In this document: in pieces, positions 24,022 to 33,436 of the stretch
Numbering within the stretch: the stretch's first letter is position 1
Layout of the letters: each line of letters opens with the position of its first letter
From: Acidovorax sp. CCYZU-2555
Lineage (GTDB): Bacteria > Pseudomonadota > Gammaproteobacteria > Burkholderiales > Burkholderiaceae_C
DNA: 64,000 nt
Direction of reading: 5' to 3'
Assembly (NCBI RefSeq): GCF_018413525.1
Contig: NZ_JAHCDD010000001.1
Span: forward strand, 1-64,000
Notes under the pieces: generated by a model
What the model saw: only the letters and a program-made list of their open reading frames with translations
What the model was told of the DNA's origin: nothing
Databases searched by the model: none
Position numbers and translations under genes: made by a program

Positions 24022-25062
24022 TTACTTTACAGCGATGGTGTTACCGGAAGAGTCCTTGATCTCGCCCCAGGCTTTGTAGATCACCTTCTTCACTTGGTCA
24101 GGCATGGGCACATAGTCCAGGCCGCTGGCAGTGGCATCACCCGACTTGTAGGCCCAGTCGAAGAACTTCAGCGAAGCAGCGGCTTGTGCTGGCTTGTCCT
24201 GCACCTTGTGCATCACGATGAACGTGGCCGAAGTGATGGGCCATGCATCCTTGCCAGGCTGGTTGCCCAGGATCTGGTAGAAGCTCTTGGTCCAGTCGGC
24301 GCCGGCAGCGGCGGCCTTGAACGAAGTGTCATCAGGCGAGACGAAGTTGCCGTCGCGGTTCTGCAGCAGCGCGTAGGTCATCTTGTTCTGCTTCACATAG
24401 GCGTACTCGACGTAGCCGATGGAGTTGGGCAGGCGGCCGACGAAAGCGGCGACGCCTTCATTGCCCTTGCCACCCGCGCCCGTGGGCCAGTTCACAGCCT
24501 TGCCTTCACCGACTTTTTCCTTCCACTCGGCGTTCACGGCGCTCAGGTAGTTGGTGAAGCCGAACGTCGTGCCCGAACCGTCAGCGCGGCGCACGGGAGC
24601 GATGGTCGCGTCGGGCAGCTTCACGCCGGGGTTCAGCGCGACGATGGCGGCATCGTTCCACTTGGTGATCTTGCCCAGGTAGATGTCGCCCAGCACCTTG
24701 CCGGTGAGCTTGAGTTCGCCGGGCTTGATGCCGACGATGTTGACCACGGGGATGATGCCGCCGATCACGGTGGGGAATTGAACCAGGCCCTTCTTGGCCA
24801 GTTCGTCGTCTTTCAGCGGCTCGTCCGAAGCGCCGAAGTCAACGGTCTTGGCTTCGATCTGCTTGAGACCGGCGCTCGAACCTACCGATTGGTAGTTGAT
24901 CTTGACGCCCGTGGCCTTGTTGTAATCAGCCGCCCACTTGGAATACAGCGGTGCGGGGAAGCTGGCGCCGGCGCCGGTGGCTTCTTGCTGAGCGAAGGCA
25001 GTGCCCACGCCGGAGCCAGCTACAACACCAGCCACCAGAATTTGAATCACGGACCACTTCAT
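24022..25062 (-). CDS. pstS: Periplasmic phosphate-binding protein PstS
   Basis: 346 residues with a Sec signal peptide (about 24 residues, ending TAFA-QQ). Phosphate-pocket motifs are [18 protein letters not shown] near the mature N-terminus, [20 protein letters not shown] and [17 protein letters not shown]. It captures phosphate in the periplasm for PstCAB. GAGAGGTGC precedes the ATG. First gene of the operon and preceded by Pho boxes. Confidence 0.97.
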   Translation of the reverse strand: MKWSVIQILVAGVVAGSGVGTAFAQQEATGAGASFPAPLYSKWAADYNKATGVKINYQSVGSSAGLKQIEAKTVDFGASDEPLKDDELAKKGLVQFPTVIGGIIPVVNIVGIKPGELKLTGKVLGDIYLGKITKWNDAAIVALNPGVKLPDATIAPVRRADGSGTTFGFTNYLSAVNAEWKEKVGEGKAVNWPTGAGGKGNEGVAAFVGRLPNSIGYVEYAYVKQNKMTYALLQNRDGNFVSPDDTSFKAAAAGADWTKSFYQILGNQPGKDAWPITSATFIVMHKVQDKPAQAAASLKFFDWAYKSGDATASGLDYVPMPDQVKKVIYKAWGEIKDSSGNTIAVK

Positions 25063-25102
25063 GAACGCACCTCTCAGGTTGGAAAAAACTGTGATGTGCG
25101 TG

Positions 25103-25158
25103 ACTTTAGAAACCTTTTATGACGGCCTCGTGACAAGTTGATGTGCGGGTTGTGACAT
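25103..25158 (-). promoter_or_regulatory. PhoB-dependent pstS promoter with four Pho half-sites
   Basis: On the minus strand four 7-bp half-sites start exactly 11 bp apart: ATGTCAC (25158-25152), CGCACAT (25147-25141), TTGTCAC (25136-25130) and CCGTCAT (25125-25119), each pair with 4-bp spacing as in the consensus CTGTCAT-N4-CTGTCAY. Ten bases after the last half-site is TAAAGT (25108-25103), a fitting -10 for a promoter whose -35 is replaced by PhoB. Confidence 0.75.
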
Positions 25159-25181
25159 GGGCTGGCAGCCGGCGAATCCTG

Positions 25182-25892
25182 TCACCAGCGCAGCGTCCAG
25201 TCGGTGGGAGTCTTGTGCTGCACCGTCGCCTGGCTCAAGGCCGTGTCATCCAGACTGATCTGGCGGTACACCAGTTGGGCCTGGGGTTCGATCTGCCAGC
25301 GGCTGTCGATGCCGAAGGGCTGGCCTATTTCCAGCGACGCGAGCCGGACAGCCCCCTGACACCCGTATCGCCCTTGAGCTGGCCCAGATAGAAACCGGCA
25401 TGAACGTTCTTGCCGGCATACAGATCAGCCCGGCCTGGAAGCCCGTCAGATGACCGCTGCTTTGCGGGTTCACGCTGCCCTGCTCGCGGATGCCGGGGTC
25501 GGTGCGCAGCACGCGCCCCCAGGCCCGGCGCTCGTTGCCGGCGCCGCCGGGCGCATCAGTCAGGCGCTGGTGCATGTCGCCCCGCATGCCCACATGCGCA
25601 TCGTGGTGTTTGCGCTGGCCACGGCCGCCGCGCCGCTGAGCCGCAGGCGGTCGCCGGCATGGTCGTTGGTCGCCATCGCCAATTCACCGCCCTGACCCAG
25701 GCCGGTGACGGTGAGCACGCTGGCGGGAGTTGCCGACGGCGCGCTCAATTGCACCGCACCGGCATTGTTCGACCCGGCGATGGTTTGATCAAGGCCCGCG
25801 AGGTTCAAGGCGGCGTCCGCTGCAACGCTGTGGCCCGAGGCCGCGCTGAAAGTGGGGGTCGCGCCGGCCTGCCGCGTACCCTGTCCCGACAC
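25182..25892 (-). pseudogene. Autotransporter remnant (passenger end and beta-barrel), frameshifted
   Basis: The minus strand at 25560-25892 encodes a Gly/Ala/Thr-rich passenger-type segment (LTVTGLGQGGELAMATND). A barrel-type segment follows (NERRAWGRVLRTDPGIREQG, SGHLTGFQAG), then in shifted frames YAGKNVHAGFYLGQLKGDTG, and finally RWQIEPQAQLVYRQISLDD ending TDWTLRW with stop at 25184-25182. RAWGR and the aromatic C-terminal residue are classical for type V autotransporter barrels. At least two frame changes are needed, and the start and most of the passenger and barrel are missing, so the gene is dead. Confidence 0.65.
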
Positions 25893-26036
25893 AATTTCGG
25901 CGCCCGCCCTATTTCTGTTGCATCCCTTTCATGTATTTGCCACATTCCGGGTGTACGCTCCTGCTCCACGAGGTGGTGCGTGCTGCATCAGCTCTTTTTG
26001 TCTTCCACGTCCTGCGTTTCGTGACCGGTCCTGCCC

Positions 26037-27518
26037 ATGCCCCACGCCCAATTGTTTGCCGCCATTGATCTCGGATCCAACAGCTTCCGGCTCGAGATCG
26101 GTCACTTTTCCCACCACCACTTCCAGCGCGTGGAGTACCTCAAGGAAACCGTGCGCCAGGGCGGCGGCCTCGATGCCGACCGCTATCTGTCGGAAGAAGC
26201 CATGCAACGCGGCTGGGACTGCCTTGCGCGTTTCGGCGAACGCCTGGCCGGGTTTCCCGCAGGCCATGTGCGCGCGGTCGCGACGCAGACGCTGCGTGAA
26301 GCGCGCAACCGCGAGGCCTTTGTGCAGCGCGGCTCCGAATTGCTGGGCTACCCGATTGAAATCATTGCGGGCGAAGAGGAAGCCCGGTTGATCTACCGCG
26401 GCGTGAGCAGCCTGCTGCCGGCGTCCGACGAGCGCCGTCTGGTCATCGACATCGGCGGTCGCTCGACCGAGCTGGTGCTGGGCCGGCACCAGGAAGCGCA
26501 GCAGGCGCTGTCGCTGCGCCTGGGCAGCGTGGCCTGGTCGCAGCGCTACTTCCCCGACGGCGAACTCAGCCGTGCGGCGTTCTCGCTCGCGGCCGTCGCC
26601 GCGCGCGCGGTGCTCGACGAAGCGCTCGACATCATCCATGGCGGCGACTGGGACGTCGTCTACGCGTCTTCTGGCACGGCCGCGGCCATTGGCGACATCC
26701 TGGCCGCGAACGGCCGCACGCCGGGCATCATCGACGCCGAAGGGCTTGAATGGCTGCACGACAGCCTGGTGCGCGCCCAGACCACCGACCAGATACGGCT
26801 TGCAGGCCTCAAGGAAGAGCGGCGCGCGGTGATTGCCGGCGGCGTGAGCATCATGCAGGCGCTGTTCGACCTGCTGCAGCTGCGCTCGCTGCGCGTGGCC
26901 GAAGGCGCGCTGCGCCAGGGCGTGCTGCATACCCTGGTCGAGCAGGACCCGCTGTGCACCGACCTGCGCACGGCCGCCGTGCAGGGCCTGATGCAGAAGT
27001 ATTCCGTTGATGCCGATCAGGCCCAGCGCGTGGCCAGCGTCGCGCGCAACCTGCTCGAGCAACTGGCGCCCGAAACCCCGGCGGAGCACCACGAGCCGCT
27101 GCGCCATGCGGCCCTGCTGCACGAGATCGGCAGCCATATCGCGCACAGCAACTACCACCGCCACGGCGCCTATGTGCTGCAGAACACAACGGCTGCGGGC
27201 TTCACCCAGGCCGAGCGCGACCTGCTGGCCCAACTGGTCTGCGGCCAGCGCGGCAAGCTGCGCAAGCTCGAGCCCGAAATGCTCACCGAGCCGCAGCATG
27301 TCTATCCACTGCTGGCCTTGCGCCTGGCCGTGCTGCTGTGCCATGCGCGCCGCCCGCCCGAACTCGCGAGCCTGCAGATCGAAGCCGTGGGTCCGCGCTT
27401 CAAGCTCAGCGCCAGCAGCGACTGGTCGCAGACCTATCCGCAATCGGCATTTCTGCTGGAAGAAGAGCAGCAGGCCTGGCTCAAGACCCACTGGCAGCTG
27501 GATTTGAATCTGGGCTGA
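26037..27518 (+). CDS. ppx: Exopolyphosphatase (Ppx/GppA family)
   Basis: 493 residues, the full-length form. The ASKHA phosphatase fold shows AAIDLGSNSFRLEIGHF, VATQTLREARNREAF, IIAGEEEARLIYRGV and VIDIGGRSTELVLG, and the C-terminal HD-like domain includes HEIGSHIAHSNYHRHGAYVL. It releases phosphate processively from polyphosphate ends. It converges on ppk with a bidirectional terminator between the two. ATG 26037 follows a weak ribosome-binding site. Confidence 0.93.
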   Translation: MPHAQLFAAIDLGSNSFRLEIGHFSHHHFQRVEYLKETVRQGGGLDADRYLSEEAMQRGWDCLARFGERLAGFPAGHVRAVATQTLREARNREAFVQRGSELLGYPIEIIAGEEEARLIYRGVSSLLPASDERRLVIDIGGRSTELVLGRHQEAQQALSLRLGSVAWSQRYFPDGELSRAAFSLAAVAARAVLDEALDIIHGGDWDVVYASSGTAAAIGDILAANGRTPGIIDAEGLEWLHDSLVRAQTTDQIRLAGLKEERRAVIAGGVSIMQALFDLLQLRSLRVAEGALRQGVLHTLVEQDPLCTDLRTAAVQGLMQKYSVDADQAQRVASVARNLLEQLAPETPAEHHEPLRHAALLHEIGSHIAHSNYHRHGAYVLQNTTAAGFTQAERDLLAQLVCGQRGKLRKLEPEMLTEPQHVYPLLALRLAVLLCHARRPPELASLQIEAVGPRFKLSASSDWSQTYPQSAFLLEEEQQAWLKTHWQLDLNLG

Positions 27519-27563
27519 GGCATAGCGGCGCGCGCATCGCTCGATGCCGCGCCGGCCCAAGAA

Positions 27564-27600
27564 AAAACCCCCTGAGTGGCTTTGCCGCTCAGGGGGTTTT
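27564..27600. terminator. Bidirectional terminator between ppx and ppk
   Basis: AAAACCCCCTGAG and CTCAGGGGGTTTT form a 13-bp stem around an 11-base loop, with A and T runs for both directions. Confidence 0.88.
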
Positions 27601-27613
27601 CACATTCATCAAA

Positions 27614-29872
27614 TCAATCCGGCTGCACCAGCATCGGCGGTCCGTAGCGCAGCATCAGCGCGTTCTGCGCGCCGTTGCCGTCGAAAGGCCGCGGCGAGCG
27701 CGTGTAGGTGCCGTCGGGGTTGAGCGTCCAGGCATCGCGGTCGTCGTGCAGATAGGCCACAAGGCACTCGTCGACGATCTGCTGGCGCAGCACCGGATCG
27801 CGCACCGGCCAGGCCAGCTCGATGCGCCGCATCATGTTGCGGTTCATCCAGTCGGCGCTCGACAGGAACAGGTCTTCCTTGTCGCCCTGGCGGAAATAGA
27901 ACACCCGGGTGTGCTCGAGGAAGCGGCCTATCACCGAGCGCACGCGGATGTTGTCCGTGAGCCCCGGGCGCTGCGGCGCGAGCATGCAGGCGCCGCGCAC
28001 GATCAGATCGATCTTCACGCCCTTCTTCCCCGCCGCGATCAATGCGTGGATCAGCGCTTCGTCGGTCAGCGCATTCATCTTCGCGACGATGCGTGCGGGC
28101 TGGCCCTTGGCCGCGGCCTCGCCCGTCTGGGTGATGAACGCAATCATGCTGTCGTGCAGATGGAAAGGCGCCATGATCAGGCGCTGCAGCTGCGGCAGGC
28201 GGTTGTGGCTGGCGAGGTGGTTGAACACTTCGTCCATGTCGGCCGTGACGGTCGGGTCCGACGTCATGTAGCCCATGTCGGTGTAGAGCCGGGCGCTGCG
28301 CATGTTGTAGTTGCCGGTCGAGAGATGGCCGTAGCGGCGCAGTCCCCGGCCTTCGCGCCGCGTGATCAGCATCATCTTGGCATGGGTCTTGAGACCGACC
28401 ACGCCATAGACCACCTGGGCGCCGACGCGCTCCAGCGCTTCGGCCCAGTTGATGTTGGCTTCCTCGTCGAAACGCGCCTTGAGCTCGACCACGGCCATGA
28501 CTTCCTTGCCGCGGCGCACGGCCTCGGCCAGCAAATCCATCAGTTCCGAGTCGGAGCCGGTGCGATAAATGGTCTGCTTGATCACCAGCACGTTGGGATC
28601 GTTCACGGCCTCGCGCAGCAGCGCGAGCACGCCTTCGAAGCTTTCGAACGGCTGGTGGATGAGCACATCGCGCTGGCGCAGCTGGGCCATCACCGACACA
28701 TTGCGCTGCAGCTGGCGCGGCCACACGGGCTGCCATGGCGGGAACAGCAGCGAGGCATCGTTGACCAGGTCGACCAGCTGCCCCAGGCGCACCAGATTGA
28801 CCGGGCCGGGAACGCGAAACAGCGCCTGCGGCGGCAGATGGAACTGCGCGAGCAGCAGATCGGCCAGAAACGGCGAGCAGCCCGACGAGACTTCCAGGCG
28901 CACGGCCTGGCCGTAATGGCGGTGGTGCAGACCCTGGCGCAAGGCCATGCGCAGGTTGCCGACATCTTCCTCGTCCACGGCCAGCTCGGAATGGCGGGTC
29001 GCACGAAACTGCGAGAACTCGACGACTTCACGCCCCGGGAACAGCTCCTTGAGGTGGGCGCGCACGACGCTCGACAAGCTCACGAACAGGCGCTGCTTGC
29101 CCGCGACCTTGGCCGGCATGCGGATCAGCCGCGGCAAAGCCCGAGGCACCTTCACGATCGCGACTTCATTGGTGCGACCGAAGGCATCCGGCCCCTTGAG
29201 CCGGACGATGAAATTCAGCGCCTTGTTCGCCACCTGGGGAAACGGATGGGCGGGATCGAGGCCCAGCGGAATCAGCAGTGGGCGCACATCGGACAGGAAA
29301 TATTCGCGCACCCAGCGACGCTGGTTGTTCGAGCGCTCGCCATGCGAGACGATGCGAATGCCATGGCGTTCGAACGCCGGCACCAGGGCCTTGTTGTAGA
29401 GCTCGTACTGGCGCGCCACGAGGTCGTGGGCCTGCTCCATCAGCGCCTTGAAGGAGGCGGTGGTGTAGGTGCCCTGGCCATCGCCGCTGAGCTCGGCCGT
29501 GATGTGCGGCGCGGCCCGGACCTCGAAGAATTCATCGAGGTTGGACGACACGATGCACAGGTAGCGCAAACGCTCGAGCAGCGGGACGTCGGAGCGCACT
29601 GCCCAGTCGAGCACACGGTCGTTGAACGCCAGAATGCAATGGTCGCGATCGAGCAGCACACTCGCGGGCGTGGCGTCCACGGCGGGTACCGGCTCCGGCG
29701 CGGCGACGGCTACTGGGTCGACAACGGGATCGGCAACGGCCGGCACAGCTTCCTCGGTGCCTGAAGTCGGCGCGATGCCCGCATTGTCACCATCTGCAGG
29801 TGACGTCAGGTCGGGCATGTCGGCGTCCAAAGGGGCTGCGCGCTCCGAATGGGTAGAGGTCAGAGTGGTCAC
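27614..29872 (-). CDS. ppk1: Polyphosphate kinase 1
   Basis: 752 residues from GTG 29872 (AGGA six bases upstream); a TTG at 29878 would add two residues. It makes long-chain polyphosphate reversibly from ATP. After a Pro/Ala/Val-rich N-terminal extension of about 70 residues that most homologues lack, the PPK1 domains follow: LRYLCIVSSNLDEFFEVR, the helical ring-closing domain, HQPFESFEGVLALL, TIYRTGSDSELMDLL and the autophosphorylation region YGHLSTGNYNMRSARLYTD. Flanked by two Ppx/GppA genes and preceded by a Pho box, so probably induced by phosphate starvation. Confidence 0.95.
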   Translation of the reverse strand: MTTLTSTHSERAAPLDADMPDLTSPADGDNAGIAPTSGTEEAVPAVADPVVDPVAVAAPEPVPAVDATPASVLLDRDHCILAFNDRVLDWAVRSDVPLLERLRYLCIVSSNLDEFFEVRAAPHITAELSGDGQGTYTTASFKALMEQAHDLVARQYELYNKALVPAFERHGIRIVSHGERSNNQRRWVREYFLSDVRPLLIPLGLDPAHPFPQVANKALNFIVRLKGPDAFGRTNEVAIVKVPRALPRLIRMPAKVAGKQRLFVSLSSVVRAHLKELFPGREVVEFSQFRATRHSELAVDEEDVGNLRMALRQGLHHRHYGQAVRLEVSSGCSPFLADLLLAQFHLPPQALFRVPGPVNLVRLGQLVDLVNDASLLFPPWQPVWPRQLQRNVSVMAQLRQRDVLIHQPFESFEGVLALLREAVNDPNVLVIKQTIYRTGSDSELMDLLAEAVRRGKEVMAVVELKARFDEEANINWAEALERVGAQVVYGVVGLKTHAKMMLITRREGRGLRRYGHLSTGNYNMRSARLYTDMGYMTSDPTVTADMDEVFNHLASHNRLPQLQRLIMAPFHLHDSMIAFITQTGEAAAKGQPARIVAKMNALTDEALIHALIAAGKKGVKIDLIVRGACMLAPQRPGLTDNIRVRSVIGRFLEHTRVFYFRQGDKEDLFLSSADWMNRNMMRRIELAWPVRDPVLRQQIVDECLVAYLHDDRDAWTLNPDGTYTRSPRPFDGNGAQNALMLRYGPPMLVQPD

Positions 29873-29910
29873 AAACAATCCTACAACGTGCGAAAGACGC
29901 GGCGCCGCTG

Positions 29911-29944
29911 AGTATTGACCGCATTTGTGTCAGCACGATGACAG
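29911..29944 (-). promoter_or_regulatory. Predicted Pho box and -10 in front of ppk
   Basis: The minus strand reads CTGTCAT-CGTG-CTGACAC (29944-29927), two 7-bp half-sites with the correct 4-bp gap. Ten bases later is AATACT (29916-29911), the same 10-base spacing to the -10 as in the pstS promoter. Confidence 0.65.
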
Positions 29945-30055
29945 TGACATTCTCCCATCGCGCAACGTATCTTGCGCCTGCGGCTGGCATGGGTGGCGGA
30001 CGCCGCGCGGCGAAGGTGCTAAGCTGCGCGCTTTTTCGACCTCGCCACGCCTTCC

Positions 30056-30982
30056 ATGCAAAACGCCAGCCTGCTTGCCGCCATCGACATCGGCTCCAAC
30101 AGCTGCCTGCTGGAACTAGGACATTTCACCGGCGATCGCCTCGTGTCACAAACCTGTCGCAAGGAAACCATTCGCCTGGGCGGGTCGTTGGATGCCCAGG
30201 GCCAGCTCAGCGCCGAAGCCATGGAGCGTGGCTGGGCCTGCCTGCAGCGTTTCGCGCCGCTGATCGCCGATCTGCCGCCCGAACGCGTGCGCGCCGTGGC
30301 GACGCAGACCCTGCGCGAAGCGACCAACCGGGCGCAGTTTCTCGCCCGCGGCAGCGCCATTCTGGGCGTGCCGATCGAAGTCATAGGCGGCGAAGAGGAA
30401 GCCCGACTGATCTACCAGGGGGTGGCGCGGCTGCTGCCGCCCTCGTCCCGCAAACGCCTGGTGATCGACATCGGCGGGCGCTCGACCGAGCTGTGCCTGG
30501 GCCAGGGATTCGAGGCGCGGATCACGCGCTCGGTGGAGATCGGCAGCGTGGCCTGGTCGCTGCGACATTTCGCCGACGGCGGCCTGCGGCCCGAACAATT
30601 CGCCGCCGCCAAGGCCAGCGCGCAGGCCATGCTGCAGCCGCAGGCCGATGCCTTTGCCGCACCTCACTGGGAGCAGGCCTATGGCGCCTCAGGCACGGCC
30701 GGCGCGATCAGCCGGGTGCTGGCGGCCCAGGCCGGCACTCCGGGCCTCATCACCCGCCAGGGGCTCGATTGGCTGCAGGCCCGGTTGCAGCAGGATGGCC
30801 ACAGCAGCGCCGTGCATCTGGCGGGTCTGCGTGAAGAATTGCGCCCGGTGATCGGCGGCGGCGTGAGCGTGATGCAGGCCGTGTTCCAGCTTTTCGGTAT
30901 CGATGAGATGCGCGTCACCCAGGGTTCGCTGCGCCACGGACTGCTGTACAGCCTGCGGCCGGCGGCGCCGGATGTGCGGTGA
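30056..30982 (+). CDS. Short Ppx/GppA-family phosphatase paralogue
   Basis: 308 residues, closely parallel to the ppx gene at 26037 over the two actin-like domains (AAIDIGSNSCLLELGHF, AVATQTLREATNRAQFL, VIGGEEEARLIYQGV, VIDIGGRSTELCLGQG, GGGVSVMQAVFQLFGI) but stopping where the ~185-residue C-terminal HD domain would begin. Short GppA/Ppx2-type enzymes exist and are active, so this need not be a truncation; pppGpp phosphatase or short-chain polyphosphatase activity are both possible. It diverges from ppk. No strong ribosome-binding site precedes ATG 30056. Confidence 0.85.
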   Translation: MQNASLLAAIDIGSNSCLLELGHFTGDRLVSQTCRKETIRLGGSLDAQGQLSAEAMERGWACLQRFAPLIADLPPERVRAVATQTLREATNRAQFLARGSAILGVPIEVIGGEEEARLIYQGVARLLPPSSRKRLVIDIGGRSTELCLGQGFEARITRSVEIGSVAWSLRHFADGGLRPEQFAAAKASAQAMLQPQADAFAAPHWEQAYGASGTAGAISRVLAAQAGTPGLITRQGLDWLQARLQQDGHSSAVHLAGLREELRPVIGGGVSVMQAVFQLFGIDEMRVTQGSLRHGLLYSLRPAAPDVR

Positions 30983-31153
30983 TCGATGGGCCGCGATGGC
31001 GATGTATGCACGAAGAGCATCAGCCCCACAAGCCGGGTGATCCCGCAGAGAAGGTAAAGAAGTATCAAATGCTACACTTCATTAACATCCATTGCCCAGT
31101 GGAGCGCCAGCATTTGCCGCACCGGGCCCACCCCATTCGCTAGAGCGCTCCAA

Positions 31154-33388
31154 GTGCCGTCCTCCAATACCGTCTCTCTCGACGCAATTGAGCGCATCAT
31201 GCGCGAGCAGCACACCCTTCTGGCCAGCGCCGGCGTGGGCATTGCCTTCATGCACAGGCAGGAAATCGTGCGCTGCAACGAACGTTGCGCCGAAATTTTC
31301 GGCCACTCCGGCGCCGACGACATGCTGGGACGCCACGGAGCGTCGTTTCATCCCGACACCCGAACGTTTTATCGCCTGGGCAAGCTCGCCCGGGTGCGCA
31401 TGTCCAAGGGGCTGACTTTCCGCACCGAATGCCAGCTGCGCCGCCACAACGGCGCGCTTTTCTGGGGCGGCGTCACCGGCCGGCTGATCAATCCCACGCG
31501 GCCCGAAGAAGGCTCTATCTGGACGCTCAACGACATCGACGAGCAGCGCCAGGCCCAGACCATGCTCAATACCGCGCTGCGCGAAAAGCAGCTGCTGTTC
31601 GACCATGCGAGCGTGGGCATCATCTTCATGCGCCGCGGCCACCTGACGCGCTGCAACGGCCATTTCGAGACCATGCTGGGCTATGGACCGGGCGAACTGA
31701 TAGGCACCAGTGCGCACAACTGGTTTGCCAGCACCGCCGAATGGGAGCGCCTGGAGGAAAGTTTCACGCGCCAGCTGACCGTGGGCCTGAGCTTCGAAGG
31801 CGAGATGATGCTGTGCAAGAAGGATGGCGGCACGGTCATCTGCGAAGTGCGCTGCAAGCTCATCGATGCCAACGACCCCAGCCAGGGCACGATCTGGATC
31901 ACGGTCGACATCACCGAACGCACCCAGGCCCAGGCGGCGCTCGCCAAGGTGCACGAACAGCTCGAGCAGCAGGTGCGCGACCGCACGCGCGAACTCAGCG
32001 CCACGGTCGAAGACCTGCACCGCGAAATGGCCGACCGCAAGCGCGACCAGGACCGCATCTATTGGCTCGCGCACTACGATCCACTGACCGGCCTGCCCAA
32101 CCGCACGCTGCTGGCCGACCGCAGCACGCAGGCCATTCAACTGGCGCGCGACAACGACACGCCGCTGGCCGCGATCTTTCTCGACCTGGACCACTTCAAG
32201 CATGTGAACGACTCGCTGGGCCATCGCGTGGGCGATACCTTGCTGGTGCAGATCGCCAAGCGCCTGCGCTCGGTGGTGCGCGAAAAGGACACGGTCTCGC
32301 GCATAGGCGGTGACGAATTCGTGCTGCTGCTGCCGGGCGCCAACGCGCATGGCGCGGCGCGCGTCGCCGACAAGCTGCTCGAAGCCTCGCGCCAGCCCTA
32401 CCAGATCGACCACCATGAACTGACCATGGCGCCGTCCATGGGCATCGCGCTGTACCCGCAGGACGGCATGGATTTCGACACGCTCACGCAGTCGGCCGAT
32501 GTCGCGATGTACCACGCCAAGCTCGACGGTCGCAATACATTCCGCTTCTTCACGCCCGAAATGCGCGCCCAGTCGCTGCGCGCGCTGCAACTGGAGAACG
32601 CACTGCGCCGCGCGCTGGAGCGCGAAGAGCTGCAGCTGCACTACCAACCCCAGGTGCGCATACGCACGGGCCGCGTGCACAGCGTGGAAGCCCTGCTGCG
32701 CTGGAACCACCCCAAGCTCGGCCCGATCTCGCCGTCGGAGTTCATTCCCGTGGCCGAGGACACGGGCCAGATCCTGCAGATCGGCGAATGGGTGCTGCGC
32801 AATGCGGTCAAACAGCTCAAAGCCTGGCGCGAAGCCGGGCTGACGGATCTCAAGGTCGCGGTCAACCTGTCGGCCATCCAGTTCCACCAGCCGCAACTGC
32901 CCGATCTGGTCAGCCAGATCCTGCACGCGGCTGCCGTTCCGCCGGATGCGCTGGAGCTCGAATTGACTGAAGGCGTGGCCGTCGACGACCCGCGCGCCGC
33001 GACCGCGACCATGGACCAGCTGCGCTCGCGCGGCGTGCGCCTGTCGATAGACGATTTCGGCACCGGCTACTCGTCACTGAGCCAGCTCAAGCGCTTCCAG
33101 ATCTACAAGCTCAAGATCGACCAGTCGTTCGTGCAGGATCTGGACCATGACGGCAACGATCGCGCCATCGTCAGCGCCATCATCCGCATGGCCCAGGCAC
33201 TGGGCATGCAGACCACGGCCGAAGGCGTGGAGACCGAGGCCCAGCTGCAGTTCCTGCGCGACATGGGCTGCGACGAAGCCCAGGGCTACTATTTCAGCCG
33301 GCCTCTGCCGCCGGGCGAAGACCTGCTGCAATTCTTGCGCAGCCGCCAGGCACCGGTGTTCGCCAAACCCCAGGTCCTGCCGCTCTGA
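31154..33388 (+). CDS. PAS-PAS-GGDEF-EAL cyclic-di-GMP signalling protein
   Basis: 744 residues, cytoplasmic, with no membrane segment. Two PAS domains (about 20-140 and 140-260, both with FMHRQEIVRCN / FMRRGHLTRCN openings), a coiled-coil linker (LEQQVRDRTRELSATVEDL), a GGDEF domain (YDPLTGLPNRTLLADR, active loop RIGGDEFVLLLPG) and an EAL domain (VEALLRWNHPKLG, DDFGTGYSSLSQL, KIDQSFVQDL, AEGVETEAQL). Both catalytic signatures are intact, so it could make and break c-di-GMP; in such fusions one activity often dominates. GTG 31154 is the likely start; no ribosome-binding site is obvious. Confidence 0.93.
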   Translation: MPSSNTVSLDAIERIMREQHTLLASAGVGIAFMHRQEIVRCNERCAEIFGHSGADDMLGRHGASFHPDTRTFYRLGKLARVRMSKGLTFRTECQLRRHNGALFWGGVTGRLINPTRPEEGSIWTLNDIDEQRQAQTMLNTALREKQLLFDHASVGIIFMRRGHLTRCNGHFETMLGYGPGELIGTSAHNWFASTAEWERLEESFTRQLTVGLSFEGEMMLCKKDGGTVICEVRCKLIDANDPSQGTIWITVDITERTQAQAALAKVHEQLEQQVRDRTRELSATVEDLHREMADRKRDQDRIYWLAHYDPLTGLPNRTLLADRSTQAIQLARDNDTPLAAIFLDLDHFKHVNDSLGHRVGDTLLVQIAKRLRSVVREKDTVSRIGGDEFVLLLPGANAHGAARVADKLLEASRQPYQIDHHELTMAPSMGIALYPQDGMDFDTLTQSADVAMYHAKLDGRNTFRFFTPEMRAQSLRALQLENALRRALEREELQLHYQPQVRIRTGRVHSVEALLRWNHPKLGPISPSEFIPVAEDTGQILQIGEWVLRNAVKQLKAWREAGLTDLKVAVNLSAIQFHQPQLPDLVSQILHAAAVPPDALELELTEGVAVDDPRAATATMDQLRSRGVRLSIDDFGTGYSSLSQLKRFQIYKLKIDQSFVQDLDHDGNDRAIVSAIIRMAQALGMQTTAEGVETEAQLQFLRDMGCDEAQGYYFSRPLPPGEDLLQFLRSRQAPVFAKPQVLPL

Positions 33389-33436
33389 GCGGCTGGCGCG
33401 CGCGCCGGCCGACACCCGTTCGGCAACGGGCGCAGT

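Noticed and set aside
30056-30982. Short ppx paralogue as a pseudogene
   Set aside because: The frame is clean, motifs are intact and short Ppx/GppA proteins of about 300 residues are a known form.
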